DNA from: Limnohabitans sp. WS1 | GTDB lineage: Bacteria > Pseudomonadota > Gammaproteobacteria > Burkholderiales > Burkholderiaceae_C | NCBI RefSeq assembly: GCF_003063265.1 | Contig: NZ_NERU01000009.1 | Location: 98,831 to 162,830 of the forward strand | Direction of reading: 5' to 3' | DNA: 64,000 nt | In this document: piece after piece, positions 53,732 through 62,248 of the stretch | Layout: every line of letters starts with the position of its first letter | Numbering within the stretch: the first letter of the stretch is position 1 | Position numbers and translations under genes: made by a program | Notes under the pieces: model-generated | Databases searched by the model: none | What the model saw: the letters and a program-made list of their open reading frames with translations, nothing else | What the model was told of the DNA's origin: nothing

Positions 53732-54118
53732 TCAGGGGGCTAGGGTTGAGCCGAGGCCGCTGCCGATGTGGGTGGCTGATGGGCGACTGGCAGGTTTTTG
53801 AAAACTTTGCTGGTATTGCTCAATGGCGGATTGGGCTGCGATGCCATCGCTGTCGCTGCCTTCGCTTGGATGGCAAGCCATTTTGGGCGCGATGTCGCCA
53901 TGACGGGCGCTGTGCTGCGACAGGGTGTGATGAGGGCAGGTTTGGGGTGTGGCTTGACGTGTTGGCTGGTTTTGTGCAGCTTTCACGGCGTGACCGAAAT
54001 GTTGGTCCAACAGCGTTGGAGGCGCTTGGCAAGCCATGAGCACAAAGCACAGGCAAGCCATGGCGATCCATGTGGGCAATGGGGCGGGTGAGTGTGAGTT
54101 CATGGTGCGCAAGCTCAT
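53732..54118 (-). CDS. Small Tad-locus lipoprotein
   Basis: 128 residues with a lipoprotein signal peptide (lipobox LMAC, modified Cys near residue 30). The rest is hydrophilic and rich in Gln/His/Ser, ending in a segment AAQSAIEQYQQSFQKP that resembles the tails of small lipoproteins found beside the secretin in other tad loci. It may help the secretin assemble in the outer membrane. The start overlaps the secretin stop (ATGA), which selects the ATG at 54118. Confidence 0.7.
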   Translation of the reverse strand: MSLRTMNSHSPAPLPTWIAMACLCFVLMACQAPPTLLDQHFGHAVKAAQNQPTRQATPQTCPHHTLSQHSARHGDIAPKMACHPSEGSDSDGIAAQSAIEQYQQSFQKPASRPSATHIGSGLGSTLAP

Positions 54119-55644
54119 GGCGTGACGGTCTGGACGTTGCGGGGTTCGATGGACGGCGTGGGCGTCGGCACGGGGTCGGCAATGGGGGTGGCAATGGGTG
54201 CAGGGCCCTCCATTTGTCCATGTAAAAAATACTCATGCCGCGTGGGTTGGATGTAGGCATCTGTGGGCAAGGCGTAGTTGGGCGGCAATATTTTGGCCAA
54301 ACGGGGGGTGATGACAAACAGCAGTTCGGACTTTTCTGTCTGAAAAGCGGTGCTTCGAAACAGCGCCCCCAAAATGGGCAGTTCCCCCAATATGGGAAAT
54401 GCCTTGATGGTTTGTGTGACATTGCTTTTGACCAAGCCACCAATGGCAAAACTTTCACCGTCGCGCAATTGCACCGTGGTGGAAGCGCGGCGTGTGGTGA
54501 TGGACGGCAACAAGCTGCTTTGGTTGCCTATGCCTTTGACCAGTGTCCCGACTTGTGAAAGTTCAGAGACTTCAGGGGTCACGCGAAGATGGATCAGGCC
54601 GTCTTCGAGCACGGTGGGCAAAAAGCGCAAACCCACACCAAATTCTTTTTCTTCCAGTGTGATGGTGGTGCTGCCGTTGGTATTGGCTTGCGGTACAGGA
54701 ATGTAGATTTTTCCACCGGCCAAAAACGAACCTTCTTGCCCACTGATGGCGGTGATCGTGGGTTCGGCCAGCACTTTGACCAAACCTTTTTTCATCTCTG
54801 CGGTCAATGTCACGGTGCTCATGCCGTTGGCGCGGCTGGTGGTCAAAGCGGTGGATCCCGCACTGAGCAGTTGTGACAAAAGGTTGACCGATGTCGAGCC
54901 GAAAGTGCGGGTGAGGTTGACATCGACCCCCAATTCATCAAGAAGGGTCTTGGACACCTCGGCCACTTTGACTTCGAGCATGACTTGCTGTGTGCCATGC
55001 ACCCGCAGCAAATTGATGACCTTTTTGTTGCCATTGAAGGCTTCGGTCAAAGCCATCAAACGCTGCACCTTCATGCCATCGCTCACACGCCCGCTCAGGA
55101 CGAGGCTATCGGCCACGCTGTCCACACGCAAGTTTTCGACACCGGGCACGTATTCCGATAACTTGGCAAACAGGGCGTCGGTGTCGGTGCCCACGCTGAT
55201 GTCGCGCAAAGTGGTGTTGCCTTTGGCAGTCCAAACCAACAAATTGGTATGGCCTGGTTTTTTGCCGAGCAGGTAAATTTCACGTTGGTTGATCAACACC
55301 ACATCGGCCACATCGGGGTTGCCCACCGACAAGCGTGCAGCGTTCTCAGACAGTTGCAGTAACAGAGACTTGCCTGCGGTCAGTCGCAAGGCTGGGGCCA
55401 TTTGGACAGAGCCCACGGTTTGAATGTCTGGTTGACTCGATGCTTTGCTGCTGGGGGGCGGGTTAGGCAAAGTCTTTCGCAGTGCGTCTGTGCTCAGTGT
55501 GGTTGCGGTTCGCAGATCGGGGGGTGGGTGGGGCAAGGTGGCAGAGCTGACCCATTTCGGTGTCATCCAAAGCAACAGGCCAAGAGATGCGGTGAGTAGG
55601 GTGGCCTTCAAGCCATTCAATGGGCAGGGCGTGGGTCTTGTCAT
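54115..55644 (-). CDS. rcpA: RcpA/CpaC outer-membrane secretin
   Basis: 509 residues with a signal peptide (about 10-35). BON/pilus-type N domains lie at about 75-235 (LLLQLSENAARLSVGNPDVADVVLINQREIYLLGKK). The secretin core at about 235-440 ends VGLRFLPTVLEDGLIHLRVTPEVSEL, followed by RDGESFAIGGLV and GELPILGALFRS. It forms the outer-membrane channel for the Flp pilus. A Pro/Thr-rich tail follows. The ATG at 55644 was preferred over a GTG at 55701 that would overlap cpaB. Confidence 0.93.
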   Translation of the reverse strand: MTRPTPCPLNGLKATLLTASLGLLLWMTPKWVSSATLPHPPPDLRTATTLSTDALRKTLPNPPPSSKASSQPDIQTVGSVQMAPALRLTAGKSLLLQLSENAARLSVGNPDVADVVLINQREIYLLGKKPGHTNLLVWTAKGNTTLRDISVGTDTDALFAKLSEYVPGVENLRVDSVADSLVLSGRVSDGMKVQRLMALTEAFNGNKKVINLLRVHGTQQVMLEVKVAEVSKTLLDELGVDVNLTRTFGSTSVNLLSQLLSAGSTALTTSRANGMSTVTLTAEMKKGLVKVLAEPTITAISGQEGSFLAGGKIYIPVPQANTNGSTTITLEEKEFGVGLRFLPTVLEDGLIHLRVTPEVSELSQVGTLVKGIGNQSSLLPSITTRRASTTVQLRDGESFAIGGLVKSNVTQTIKAFPILGELPILGALFRSTAFQTEKSELLFVITPRLAKILPPNYALPTDAYIQPTRHEYFLHGQMEGPAPIATPIADPVPTPTPSIEPRNVQTVTP

Positions 55645-55684
55645 GGTGTTTTCTTTTTCAAAGCAATCAATCAACAATGCACGG

Positions 55685-56557
55685 TCAAGGGTTGAATTCA
55701 CGCACTGACTCCCTGGTCAATTGCAGACCGCGTATGACTTCCAGACGCGGTGGCTCAGCCTCATTGGGGGATGGGGCAGCTTGGGGTGGGTGGGTGGTTT
55801 TGCTGATCTTTGTGTTGCTGGCCACCCGAGGCGCAGCAACGGCTTTGACAGGCACTTGGGCCAGCGCTGTGCCTTGCAACAGGTCTATTTTTCGGGCACC
55901 TTGTGTGGACACGGACGACTGATCGCTTTGACTGCGCAGCACCAGTGACAGCGTGCCAATGCTGCGGGCCAAGTCAATTTGCTCGGCCTGTATGGGGGTG
56001 ACTTGCAAAGTGACCGCATTGACCACCCGGGGTTTGTTTTCGGTGCTGGCCACATCTTGCGCAACGGCCAGCACCTGAATGCGTTCCAGCACGATTTTGG
56101 ACACCGGTTGATTCATTTGGTCCGGGGTGTTGACCATGATATCGACATAGTTGCCTGGCAAGGCAAAACCAGCCACACCCACGATTTCATTGACCTTGAC
56201 GGTCACTGCACGTTGACCTTCGCTCAGCACAGAGGACAGTCCGCCTTTGTCGCCAATGGGGGCGAGTTTGTTCATCAAAAAGGGTTCGCCACGCAGCACA
56301 GGAATGCGAATCACGCGTCCAACGGCTTGGTCCATGCGGATCAAGGGGTCTTTGAGCGAGGCGGCTTTGGGCCATGCCAAAGTGGTCATCATGTCGGGCA
56401 TCAAGCGTGTGCCCATTTGCAAGTCCCGTGCCGCCACCAGCACCTGCAGGGTGGAGCCCTCATTTTGCTGTTGCAGCCATTTGGCCGCATAACCTGCGGC
56501 GGCCAGGCCAAGGATCAGCGCGATCATCAATACACCAAAGGGGCGAAGGTTTCTCAT
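55685..56557 (-). CDS. cpaB: RcpC/CpaB Flp pilus assembly protein
   Basis: 290 residues. One N-terminal membrane helix (about 5-27) and an SAF domain (about 35-105: VLVAARDLQMGTRLMPDMM, VIRIPVLRGEPFLMNKLAP) followed by the RcpC domain (about 110-210: QRAVTVKVNEIVGVAGFALPGNYVDIM). Periplasmic, thought to link the secretin to the inner machinery. The last ~70 residues are Pro/Ala-rich and variable. Confidence 0.92.
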   Translation of the reverse strand: MRNLRPFGVLMIALILGLAAAGYAAKWLQQQNEGSTLQVLVAARDLQMGTRLMPDMMTTLAWPKAASLKDPLIRMDQAVGRVIRIPVLRGEPFLMNKLAPIGDKGGLSSVLSEGQRAVTVKVNEIVGVAGFALPGNYVDIMVNTPDQMNQPVSKIVLERIQVLAVAQDVASTENKPRVVNAVTLQVTPIQAEQIDLARSIGTLSLVLRSQSDQSSVSTQGARKIDLLQGTALAQVPVKAVAAPRVASNTKISKTTHPPQAAPSPNEAEPPRLEVIRGLQLTRESVREFNP

Positions 56558-56580
56558 GTGTCATCTTTGTTGGGTGATCG

Positions 56581-57126
56581 TCACAGGGGCCAAGCCATCC
56601 AGCTGCTCAAAACATGCACAGCGGTGCCCGCACCAATGGCCAAGGCGTATGGCAAACGCGCAGAACCGATGCGCAAAATGAATCGTGGCTTGGCTGGTGC
56701 TTGGGGTCTTGGCGATGTGAATGACACAGCGCTGTGCAGGTTTTGCAATGACTGGTGGAGTGTTCCAGTGCACCAGGCCCAAGTGACCGACAAGATGCCG
56801 CCTGCCAAAAAAATGAACAAGACGACCTGAAACATGTCGGGATACCCCAGGAAAAAACCTGTTGCTCCGACCAGTTTCACGTCGCCTGCTCCGACCATGC
56901 CAAATCGGTAAAGCACCCCAAAAACCAAGAAGCCGACCATGCCACCGGCCAATGCCGAATTCAGCCCAATGCCCAGTGTTGACAGGGACAGACCGATCGC
57001 GGTCAGGCTGCCCCACAACACCAGCATGTTCGGAATTCGGCGGTGGCCTGCGTCATGCCACATGGCCGCCACAAGCATGGCAGCCAAGGCCAGCAGATGC
57101 ACATGGTCGAATGCAGAGTGGGTCAT
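56581..57126 (-). CDS. tadV: TadV/CpaA prepilin peptidase
   Basis: 181 residues, type IV prepilin peptidase A24 family with about five helices. Both catalytic aspartates are visible: Asp25 in WHDAGHRRIPN and Asp82 in VGAGDVKL (the GxGD motif). It removes the leader from the Flp pilin encoded 29 bp upstream. A hydrophilic segment around 130-155 (SPRPQAPAKPRF) is longer than in short CpaA proteins. Confidence 0.93.
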   Translation of the reverse strand: MTHSAFDHVHLLALAAMLVAAMWHDAGHRRIPNMLVLWGSLTAIGLSLSTLGIGLNSALAGGMVGFLVFGVLYRFGMVGAGDVKLVGATGFFLGYPDMFQVVLFIFLAGGILSVTWAWCTGTLHQSLQNLHSAVSFTSPRPQAPAKPRFILRIGSARLPYALAIGAGTAVHVLSSWMAWPL

Positions 57127-57155
57127 GGCGGCTTCGGTTTTTGAGGGGCTTGCCT

Positions 57156-57329
57156 TTATGTCAGCGAGGTGGTGAGGGTTTCAAACACATCTTTCAAGGC
57201 ACCCCCCACAGCTGTCACGGGCACGATGATGGCGACGGCAATCAGCGATGCAAGCAAGCCATATTCGATGGCGGTCGCACCGCTTTCATCGGCGCAAAAA
57301 GACTGAAATGCTGCGAAGATTTTTTTCAT
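57156..57329 (-). CDS. flp: Flp/Fap pilin
   Basis: 57 residues. Basic leader, then the cleavage site after the Gly of DESG, with mature ATAIEYGLLASLIAVAI: the Flp motif with Glu at +5 and Tyr at +6, followed by the hydrophobic assembly helix. CTGGAG lies 8 bp before the ATG at 57329. It is the major pilin of the locus and first gene of the minus-strand operon. Confidence 0.95.
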   Translation of the reverse strand: MKKIFAAFQSFCADESGATAIEYGLLASLIAVAIIVPVTAVGGALKDVFETLTTSLT

Positions 57330-57630
57330 GATGGGTAACTCCAGAGTTGATGGATCGAGCTGAACTTGGTGCCAATGACTTGCTGGTTTGGGGCCTTGTG
57401 GGGGCCTTGGCTTTGCAGGTTTTTGGCATTGCACCGGTGTTGAATGAACCCCGCCGATCACCCACTTTAAAAATAAATTCAATGTCGGACTGTGTTTCAA
57501 AGCACACAAGTTGAGGGATGTGTGCGAGTTCACATGCCGTGTCTTGCAGCGCACAGAACTCTTTATTTCGTGTGTTTAGGCTGTGCAAAGTGCAGTGTGT
57601 CTTGCATGCACGATCACAAGGAGTTTCGAC
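57330..57630. other. Divergent promoter region between flp and tadE
   Basis: About 300 bp between the two halves of the tad locus, reading outward in both directions. It includes an AT-rich stretch around 57465-57482 (TTTAAAAATAAATTC) suitable for promoters, and AAGGAG at 57618-57623 for tadE. No repeat or recognisable operator was found. Confidence 0.5.
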
Positions 57631-58131
57631 ATGTGCAGGGTATTGGGCTTGAGGGTGGGGCGAGCCACTGGGGACCCGCAGCAGATGCAAGTCGATGCTG
57701 CAGCGGGCCGCGTTCACGCGCATCGCACGCAGCGCGGCATGGCGGTGGTCGAATTCGCTTTGATCTTGCCCCTGCTTTTGCTGGTGTTGTTGGGCACGAT
57801 TGACATCAGTTTGGCCTTGCTCGACAAATCGCTCCTCACCAATGCCAGTCGTGAAGGTGCCCGGGCGGGTGTCGTGGCTCGCAACACCAAGTTGAGCGAT
57901 GCTGATATTGAGAAAGTGGTCTTGTCCTACACCCGAGGATCGCTCATGCAGTGGGGTGCCAATGCCCAGAACCCCAAGGTTCAAATTGTTCGTGCCAATT
58001 GGAAGGATGATCAGCAAAGCTTGGAGGTGACTGTGTCCTTCACCTTTCAAGGGGTGGGTTTGGGTCAGTTGTTCAGCGTGTTGGGGCAACCCTGGAAGCT
58101 CACGGCCAGCACGGTCATGCTTCAGGAGTGA
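57631..58131 (+). CDS. tadE: TadE-like minor pilin
   Basis: 166 residues. The TadE domain begins with the pilin-like helix GMAVVEFALILPLLLLVLLG (about residues 36-55), followed by a periplasmic domain containing NASREGARAGVV. A 35-residue hydrophilic N-terminal extension precedes it. AAGGAG 7 bp before the ATG at 57631 supports this start over later ATGs. It is cotranscribed with tadG, 6 bp downstream. Confidence 0.87.
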   Translation: MCRVLGLRVGRATGDPQQMQVDAAAGRVHAHRTQRGMAVVEFALILPLLLLVLLGTIDISLALLDKSLLTNASREGARAGVVARNTKLSDADIEKVVLSYTRGSLMQWGANAQNPKVQIVRANWKDDQQSLEVTVSFTFQGVGLGQLFSVLGQPWKLTASTVMLQE

Positions 58132-58137
58132 TCACAG

Positions 58138-59190
58138 ATGAACGCCCAACAGTCTCCCACTTTGATGCCACAGCGTGGTGCAGTCACCTTGTTGGTTGCC
58201 TTGACCTTGCCGCTGTTTGTGGGCTTGGCGGCTTTGGCCATTGATTTGGCCCACTTGCATGTGGTTCGAAATGAATTGCAAAACGACGCCGATGCGGCAG
58301 CTTTGGCGGGTGCCATGGTGTTGTACAAAAACAAGGGCAAAACGCTCGACTGGGATGCGGCTGCCGCACAAGCTCAAGACGCGATTGCATTGAACCATGC
58401 CGATGGGCAGCCTTTGCTCAGTGCTCGGGTGGACACGGGTTATTGGGACATGGGTCAGGATGTGCTGGGCTTGCAAGTGTTGCCGACAGAACCCACCTCA
58501 CAGGATGCCCCCGCACTGCAGGTGCGGGTGTCCAAAATCAAAGGTGAAAACGATGGGCCTGTTCGAACATTTTTGACGGGTATTTGGAACATGGTCTCCA
58601 AGTCCGTCAGTGCCACGGCTGTGGCCGGGGTGGCTTCACCGGGTCGGATCTATTCGGGCGGTGTTTTTCCCTTTGCCATTTCGGAATGCATGTACCAAAA
58701 CTTCTGGAATTCTTCGAGTTCACCTGCAGGCCCGCGCAAAGATGCTGGGGGTCAAGCCCTGGTGTTCAGGGTCGGTTCACTTTATGCCTATGACAGCTGT
58801 GACTCAGGCGAGTGGAGTTCCTTGGCCGAGAAAGCCTCGGGGGTCCATGTGATTGCGCAATTGATCGAAGACGGAAGCCCTTCGACTTTGTCCTTGGACG
58901 ATGACATCTGGGTTCAAACCGGCGTCAAAAATAGCCTGTTTCAAGCGGTTCAGGATTGCAGTGCGGCGGGCACCCAAAAGTGTGAGTTTGTCGTGATGCC
59001 GGTGCTCACCCGAGTGACACCTGGCAGTTTTTCAAAGATTCGTGGGTTTGCTTGTATGCACATTTTGAACGCCGAGGGTGGCAACGGCAAATACATCGAG
59101 CTGCAGATGAGCACCCTGTGTCAAGCGCCCAATTCCAGCGGTGTGGGCCCCAATTACGGGGTCATGACGCCGCCACGTTTGTTTCGATGA
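58138..59190 (+). CDS. tadG: TadG-like pilus assembly protein
   Basis: 350 residues. An N-terminal helix with the Tad motif (RGAVTLLVALTLPLFVGLAALAIDL, about 13-37) is followed by the characteristic ELQNDADAAALAGA helix. The rest (about 80-350) is a periplasmic domain with six or more cysteines that could pair, and no von Willebrand domain is evident, unlike many TadG proteins. It may have an adhesive or pilus-anchoring role. Confidence 0.85.
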   Translation: MNAQQSPTLMPQRGAVTLLVALTLPLFVGLAALAIDLAHLHVVRNELQNDADAAALAGAMVLYKNKGKTLDWDAAAAQAQDAIALNHADGQPLLSARVDTGYWDMGQDVLGLQVLPTEPTSQDAPALQVRVSKIKGENDGPVRTFLTGIWNMVSKSVSATAVAGVASPGRIYSGGVFPFAISECMYQNFWNSSSSPAGPRKDAGGQALVFRVGSLYAYDSCDSGEWSSLAEKASGVHVIAQLIEDGSPSTLSLDDDIWVQTGVKNSLFQAVQDCSAAGTQKCEFVVMPVLTRVTPGSFSKIRGFACMHILNAEGGNGKYIELQMSTLCQAPNSSGVGPNYGVMTPPRLFR

Positions 59191-59240
59191 TGTTGAGCCC
59201 ATGGTGCACGATTTTTGTGGCTTGCTCAGTACGTGTGAAT

Positions 59241-59301
59241 TGAGCATGGTGCTCATGCGGTATAGACCCTAAGGTCTATTCAAATTGACCCTGTGATCAA
59301 T
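59241..59301. promoter_or_regulatory. Cluster of three dyads upstream of the Crp-PAS regulator
   Basis: TGAGCA-TGG-TGCTCA (59241-59255) and ATAGACC-CTAA-GGTCTAT (59262-59279) are both perfect. ATTGA-N8-TCAAT (59284-59301) resembles a widened FNR/CRP site. The last overlaps TGTGA. Together they look like a promoter/operator block for the regulator at 59384. Confidence 0.45.
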
Positions 59302-59383
59302 CGACGCGCTGGCGGCCATGGTCGAACATGGGTCCATGGCCTTGTTGCAATGTATGCAGCACCATCTTGAAATGGAGATCAGC

Positions 59384-60772
59384 ATGTGGACACAGTTGCA
59401 CAGTAAACATCACGCTCCTACAGACCAAGCAATCGATGAGGGTTCAGATATTTTGATGGACGGTGGTGCGCGACAGACCCCGGTCAAGCTGGGTCAGGAT
59501 TTGGCCGTGTTGCGTGACATTTTGGGCTCAAACCCACGGCGCAATCTGATTTTGGGGGCGCTGAGCGAGCACAACTTGGCCATGATTTTGCCCAGCCTAG
59601 AGGTGGTGAGTTTGGCCTCGGGACAAGTCATTTACCAAGGCGGTGAGGCCTTGCACCATGTTTACTTTCCAACCACATGCACCGCATCGCTGTTGTCCAC
59701 CACAGTGGAAGGTGAGACCGCCGAATTGGCCTTGACTGGACGCCACGGCATCATTGGTCTGCCCTTGGTTTTGGGGGCTGTGTCCATGTCGCACAGTGTG
59801 CAAATTCAGTCCAGCGGACAGGCTCTGCGCATGAGTGCCGAGCACTTTTTGCATGGCTTGCAACTGTGTGAGCAACTCAATCAATTGGCCTTGTCTTACG
59901 TGCAGTCATTGATGACACAAATGGCCCAGAGCATTGTGTGCAGCCGTCACCATTCGGTGAGTGAACGACTCAGTCAGTGGATGCTTTTGAACGCAGATGG
60001 TCTGGAGGCCAGTGAGCTGTCGGTCACCCATGAAACCATTGGCCACATGTTGGGGGTGCGCAGAGAATCGGTGACACAAGCGGCTGGCAAGTTGCAAGCG
60101 GCCGGCGCGATTCGCAACAGCAGAGGCAAAATCTTGATTGAAAACCGCGAGCGATTGCTGCAATCGGTCTGTGAGTGTTACGCCAGAGTCAAGCTCGATG
60201 CGGCTCAGTACACCAAACGCCTGGCACAACTGTCTGATTCAGCGTCCCGCAGCAAAACACAGTATGTGGTGGCCGTGCAGACCTCTGAGCCTGAAACTGT
60301 GCAAGGCGCAGATTTGCAAAAATATGTCGATGCTTATGATTTTGCGCCGGTGGGATTTGCCACCTTGGACATGCGTGGGCATGTGATGCAAACCAATTTG
60401 TCCGGTGCCATCATGTTGGACATTCAGCGCTCACAGTGTCAGCACACCCCCTTTGTTGATTTTTTGGATGAAAAATCCAAAATGCCATTTTTGATTTTTC
60501 ATGAAGAAGTGTTGCGGGGGCAATGTCGGCGATTTTGTGTGGTGGACTTGACACCGACAGCGCACCGTGCAGCCATGACCCTTCGCATTGATGCCACTTC
60601 GGATGAATCGGGTGAAGAAAATCGCATGGTGATGATCGACTGGGGGACAGTCGCTGGCCGTTCTCTTGAAGCGCCTGCTGCTGTGCCTGTGCCTGTGCCA
60701 GAGAAAGCCATGGCATCTGCGTGGCGATTTCAAACCGTGGCGTCTGCGCACTCGGGGGTCTACGGGCGGTGA
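59384..60772 (+). CDS. Crp-family regulator with C-terminal PAS domain
   Basis: 462 residues. A cNMP-binding-like domain is at about 55-165 (ASGQVIYQGGEALHHVYFPTT), with a dimerisation helix after it. A Crp winged helix at about 190-255 has recognition segment THETIGHMLGVRRESVTQAA. Added to these is a PAS-like domain at about 316-420 (YDFAPVGFATLDMRGHVMQTN) and a short Pro/Val repeat (VPVPVP) near the end. Crp-type regulators normally end with the winged helix, so the C-terminal PAS is unusual and implies a second input. GGAG 6 bp before the ATG at 59384 supports this start. It follows the tad locus and may regulate it. Confidence 0.85.
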   Translation: MWTQLHSKHHAPTDQAIDEGSDILMDGGARQTPVKLGQDLAVLRDILGSNPRRNLILGALSEHNLAMILPSLEVVSLASGQVIYQGGEALHHVYFPTTCTASLLSTTVEGETAELALTGRHGIIGLPLVLGAVSMSHSVQIQSSGQALRMSAEHFLHGLQLCEQLNQLALSYVQSLMTQMAQSIVCSRHHSVSERLSQWMLLNADGLEASELSVTHETIGHMLGVRRESVTQAAGKLQAAGAIRNSRGKILIENRERLLQSVCECYARVKLDAAQYTKRLAQLSDSASRSKTQYVVAVQTSEPETVQGADLQKYVDAYDFAPVGFATLDMRGHVMQTNLSGAIMLDIQRSQCQHTPFVDFLDEKSKMPFLIFHEEVLRGQCRRFCVVDLTPTAHRAAMTLRIDATSDESGEENRMVMIDWGTVAGRSLEAPAAVPVPVPEKAMASAWRFQTVASAHSGVYGR

Positions 60773-60829
60773 CCCCGTTGGCCTGGGTGAGGGGCTGCAA
60801 CTGGGTGGTTTAGAGGCTAAGATAAGGCG

Positions 60830-61843
60830 ATGAAACCTCGTCAAATTGCCTCTTTTTCGGTCAGCCCTTTGGGGCTGGGTTGCATGAATCTCAGCCATGC
60901 CTATGGTGCGCCGGTCTCGGCCGAGCAGGGTGAGCGTGTTTTGCTCACGGCCCTGGACCGGGGGGTGACTTTTTTTGACACGGCTGCACTGTATGGTTTT
61001 GGCAACAACGAAACCTTGGTGGGCAAAGTCTTGAAGCCCCACCGCCAAAAATTCACCTTGGCCAGCAAATGCGGCATGCAAGGGGTAGAGCAAAGTGATG
61101 GCAGCAAAGTGCGTGTGATCGATGGTCGACCCGAGACGATCAAAAAAACCTGCGAAGACTCGCTGCGCCGTCTGCAAACCGATGTGATCGATTTGTATTA
61201 CCTGCACCGCTGGGACAAGAAGGTGCCCATCGAAGACAGTGTGGGCGCTTTGAGCGATTTGGTGCGTCAAGGGAAAATTCAAGCGATTGGCTTGTCAGAG
61301 GTGTCGGCCAACACCTTGCGCAAAGCCCATGCGGTGCACCCGATTGCAGCGGTTCAAACCGAATACTCACTGTGGACCCGCAACCCCGAAATCGCGGTCT
61401 TGCAAGCCTGTCGCGAACTGGGTACCCGCTTTGTGGCGTTCAGCCCTGTCGCTCGTGGTTTTTTATGTGGCGCAGCGTTGGACATTGCCGCATTCGATGC
61501 CAAAGACATCCGCCGCAGCATGCCGCGTTTCAGTCCTGAAAACCACGCAGCCAACCTGAAGCTCTTGCCTGCATACCATGCGCTGGCGCAAGAGGCTGGG
61601 TGCAGCCCGGCTCAGCTGGCCTTGGCTTGGTTGCTTCACCAGGGGGACGACATCATTCCCATTCCGGGTACAACCTCGGTGAATCACTTGCTCGATGATC
61701 TGGGGGCCGTGGACGTGAGGCTCGATCCAGATTTGATGAGCCGCTTGGAAGCGTTGATCAACCACAGCACTGTGGCAGGCGACCGCTACAACGCGCAGGC
61801 CAACAGCGAAGTTGATACCGAGGTGTTTGGCGTTGAGCGTTGA
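60830..61843 (+). CDS. Aldo/keto reductase
   Basis: 337 residues, AKR TIM barrel. The catalytic tetrad is visible: Asp in FFDTAALYG with Tyr in the same segment, Lys in LASKCGM, and His in YYLHRWDKK. Nucleotide-binding segments IPIPGTTSVNHLLDD and the IGLSEVSA strand match the AKR11/13-type YghZ/potassium-channel-beta-like group, which use NADPH. No substrate can be inferred. The gene is isolated between the Crp-PAS gene and the repeat array. Confidence 0.9.
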   Translation: MKPRQIASFSVSPLGLGCMNLSHAYGAPVSAEQGERVLLTALDRGVTFFDTAALYGFGNNETLVGKVLKPHRQKFTLASKCGMQGVEQSDGSKVRVIDGRPETIKKTCEDSLRRLQTDVIDLYYLHRWDKKVPIEDSVGALSDLVRQGKIQAIGLSEVSANTLRKAHAVHPIAAVQTEYSLWTRNPEIAVLQACRELGTRFVAFSPVARGFLCGAALDIAAFDAKDIRRSMPRFSPENHAANLKLLPAYHALAQEAGCSPAQLALAWLLHQGDDIIPIPGTTSVNHLLDDLGAVDVRLDPDLMSRLEALINHSTVAGDRYNAQANSEVDTEVFGVER

Positions 61844-62248
61844 GTAGTGGTCTGCGAGGCTTATCGCGACGGGAGCGTCGCTCCTACAGGAGGGCTGCCT
61901 GCATTTTGTAGGAGCCCCGCCCTCGGGGCGATGGGTGGTGGTCTGCGAGGCTTTTCGCGACGGGGGCGTCGCTCCTACAGGAGGGCTGCCTGCATTTTGT
62001 AGGAGCCCCGCCCTCGGGGCGATGGGTAGTGGTCTGCGAGGCTTTTCGCGACGGGGGCGTCGCTCCTGCAGGAAGGCTGCCTGCATTTTGTAGGAGCCCC
62101 GCCCTCGGGGCTATGGGGGTGGTCTGCGAGGCTTTTCGCGACGGGGGCGTCGCTCCTGCAGGGAGGCTGCCTGCATTTTGTAGGAGCCCCGCCCTCGGGG
62201 CGATGGGTGGTCTGCGAGGCTCTATCGCGACGGGGGCGTCGCTCCTAG
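61844..62248. repeat. Tandem array of GTAGGAGC-family paired palindromes
   Basis: Four full units of about 90 bp and a partial fifth, each reading GGTCTGCGAGGC, a hairpin TCGCGACGGGGGCGTCGC with CTCCTACAGG, a linker GGCTGCCTGCATTTTG, and an opposed unit TGTAGGAGCCCCGCCC with CTCGGGGC. Units differ by single bases, for example CTCCTACAGG versus CTCCTGCAGG. The array begins right after the aldo/keto reductase stop and is interrupted after CGCTCCTA by the group II intron. Confidence 0.92.

Noticed and set aside
55645..55701. GTG start for the secretin at 55701
   Set aside because: It overlaps the end of cpaB and adds a non-signal-like extension before the signal peptide; the ATG at 55644 fits better.
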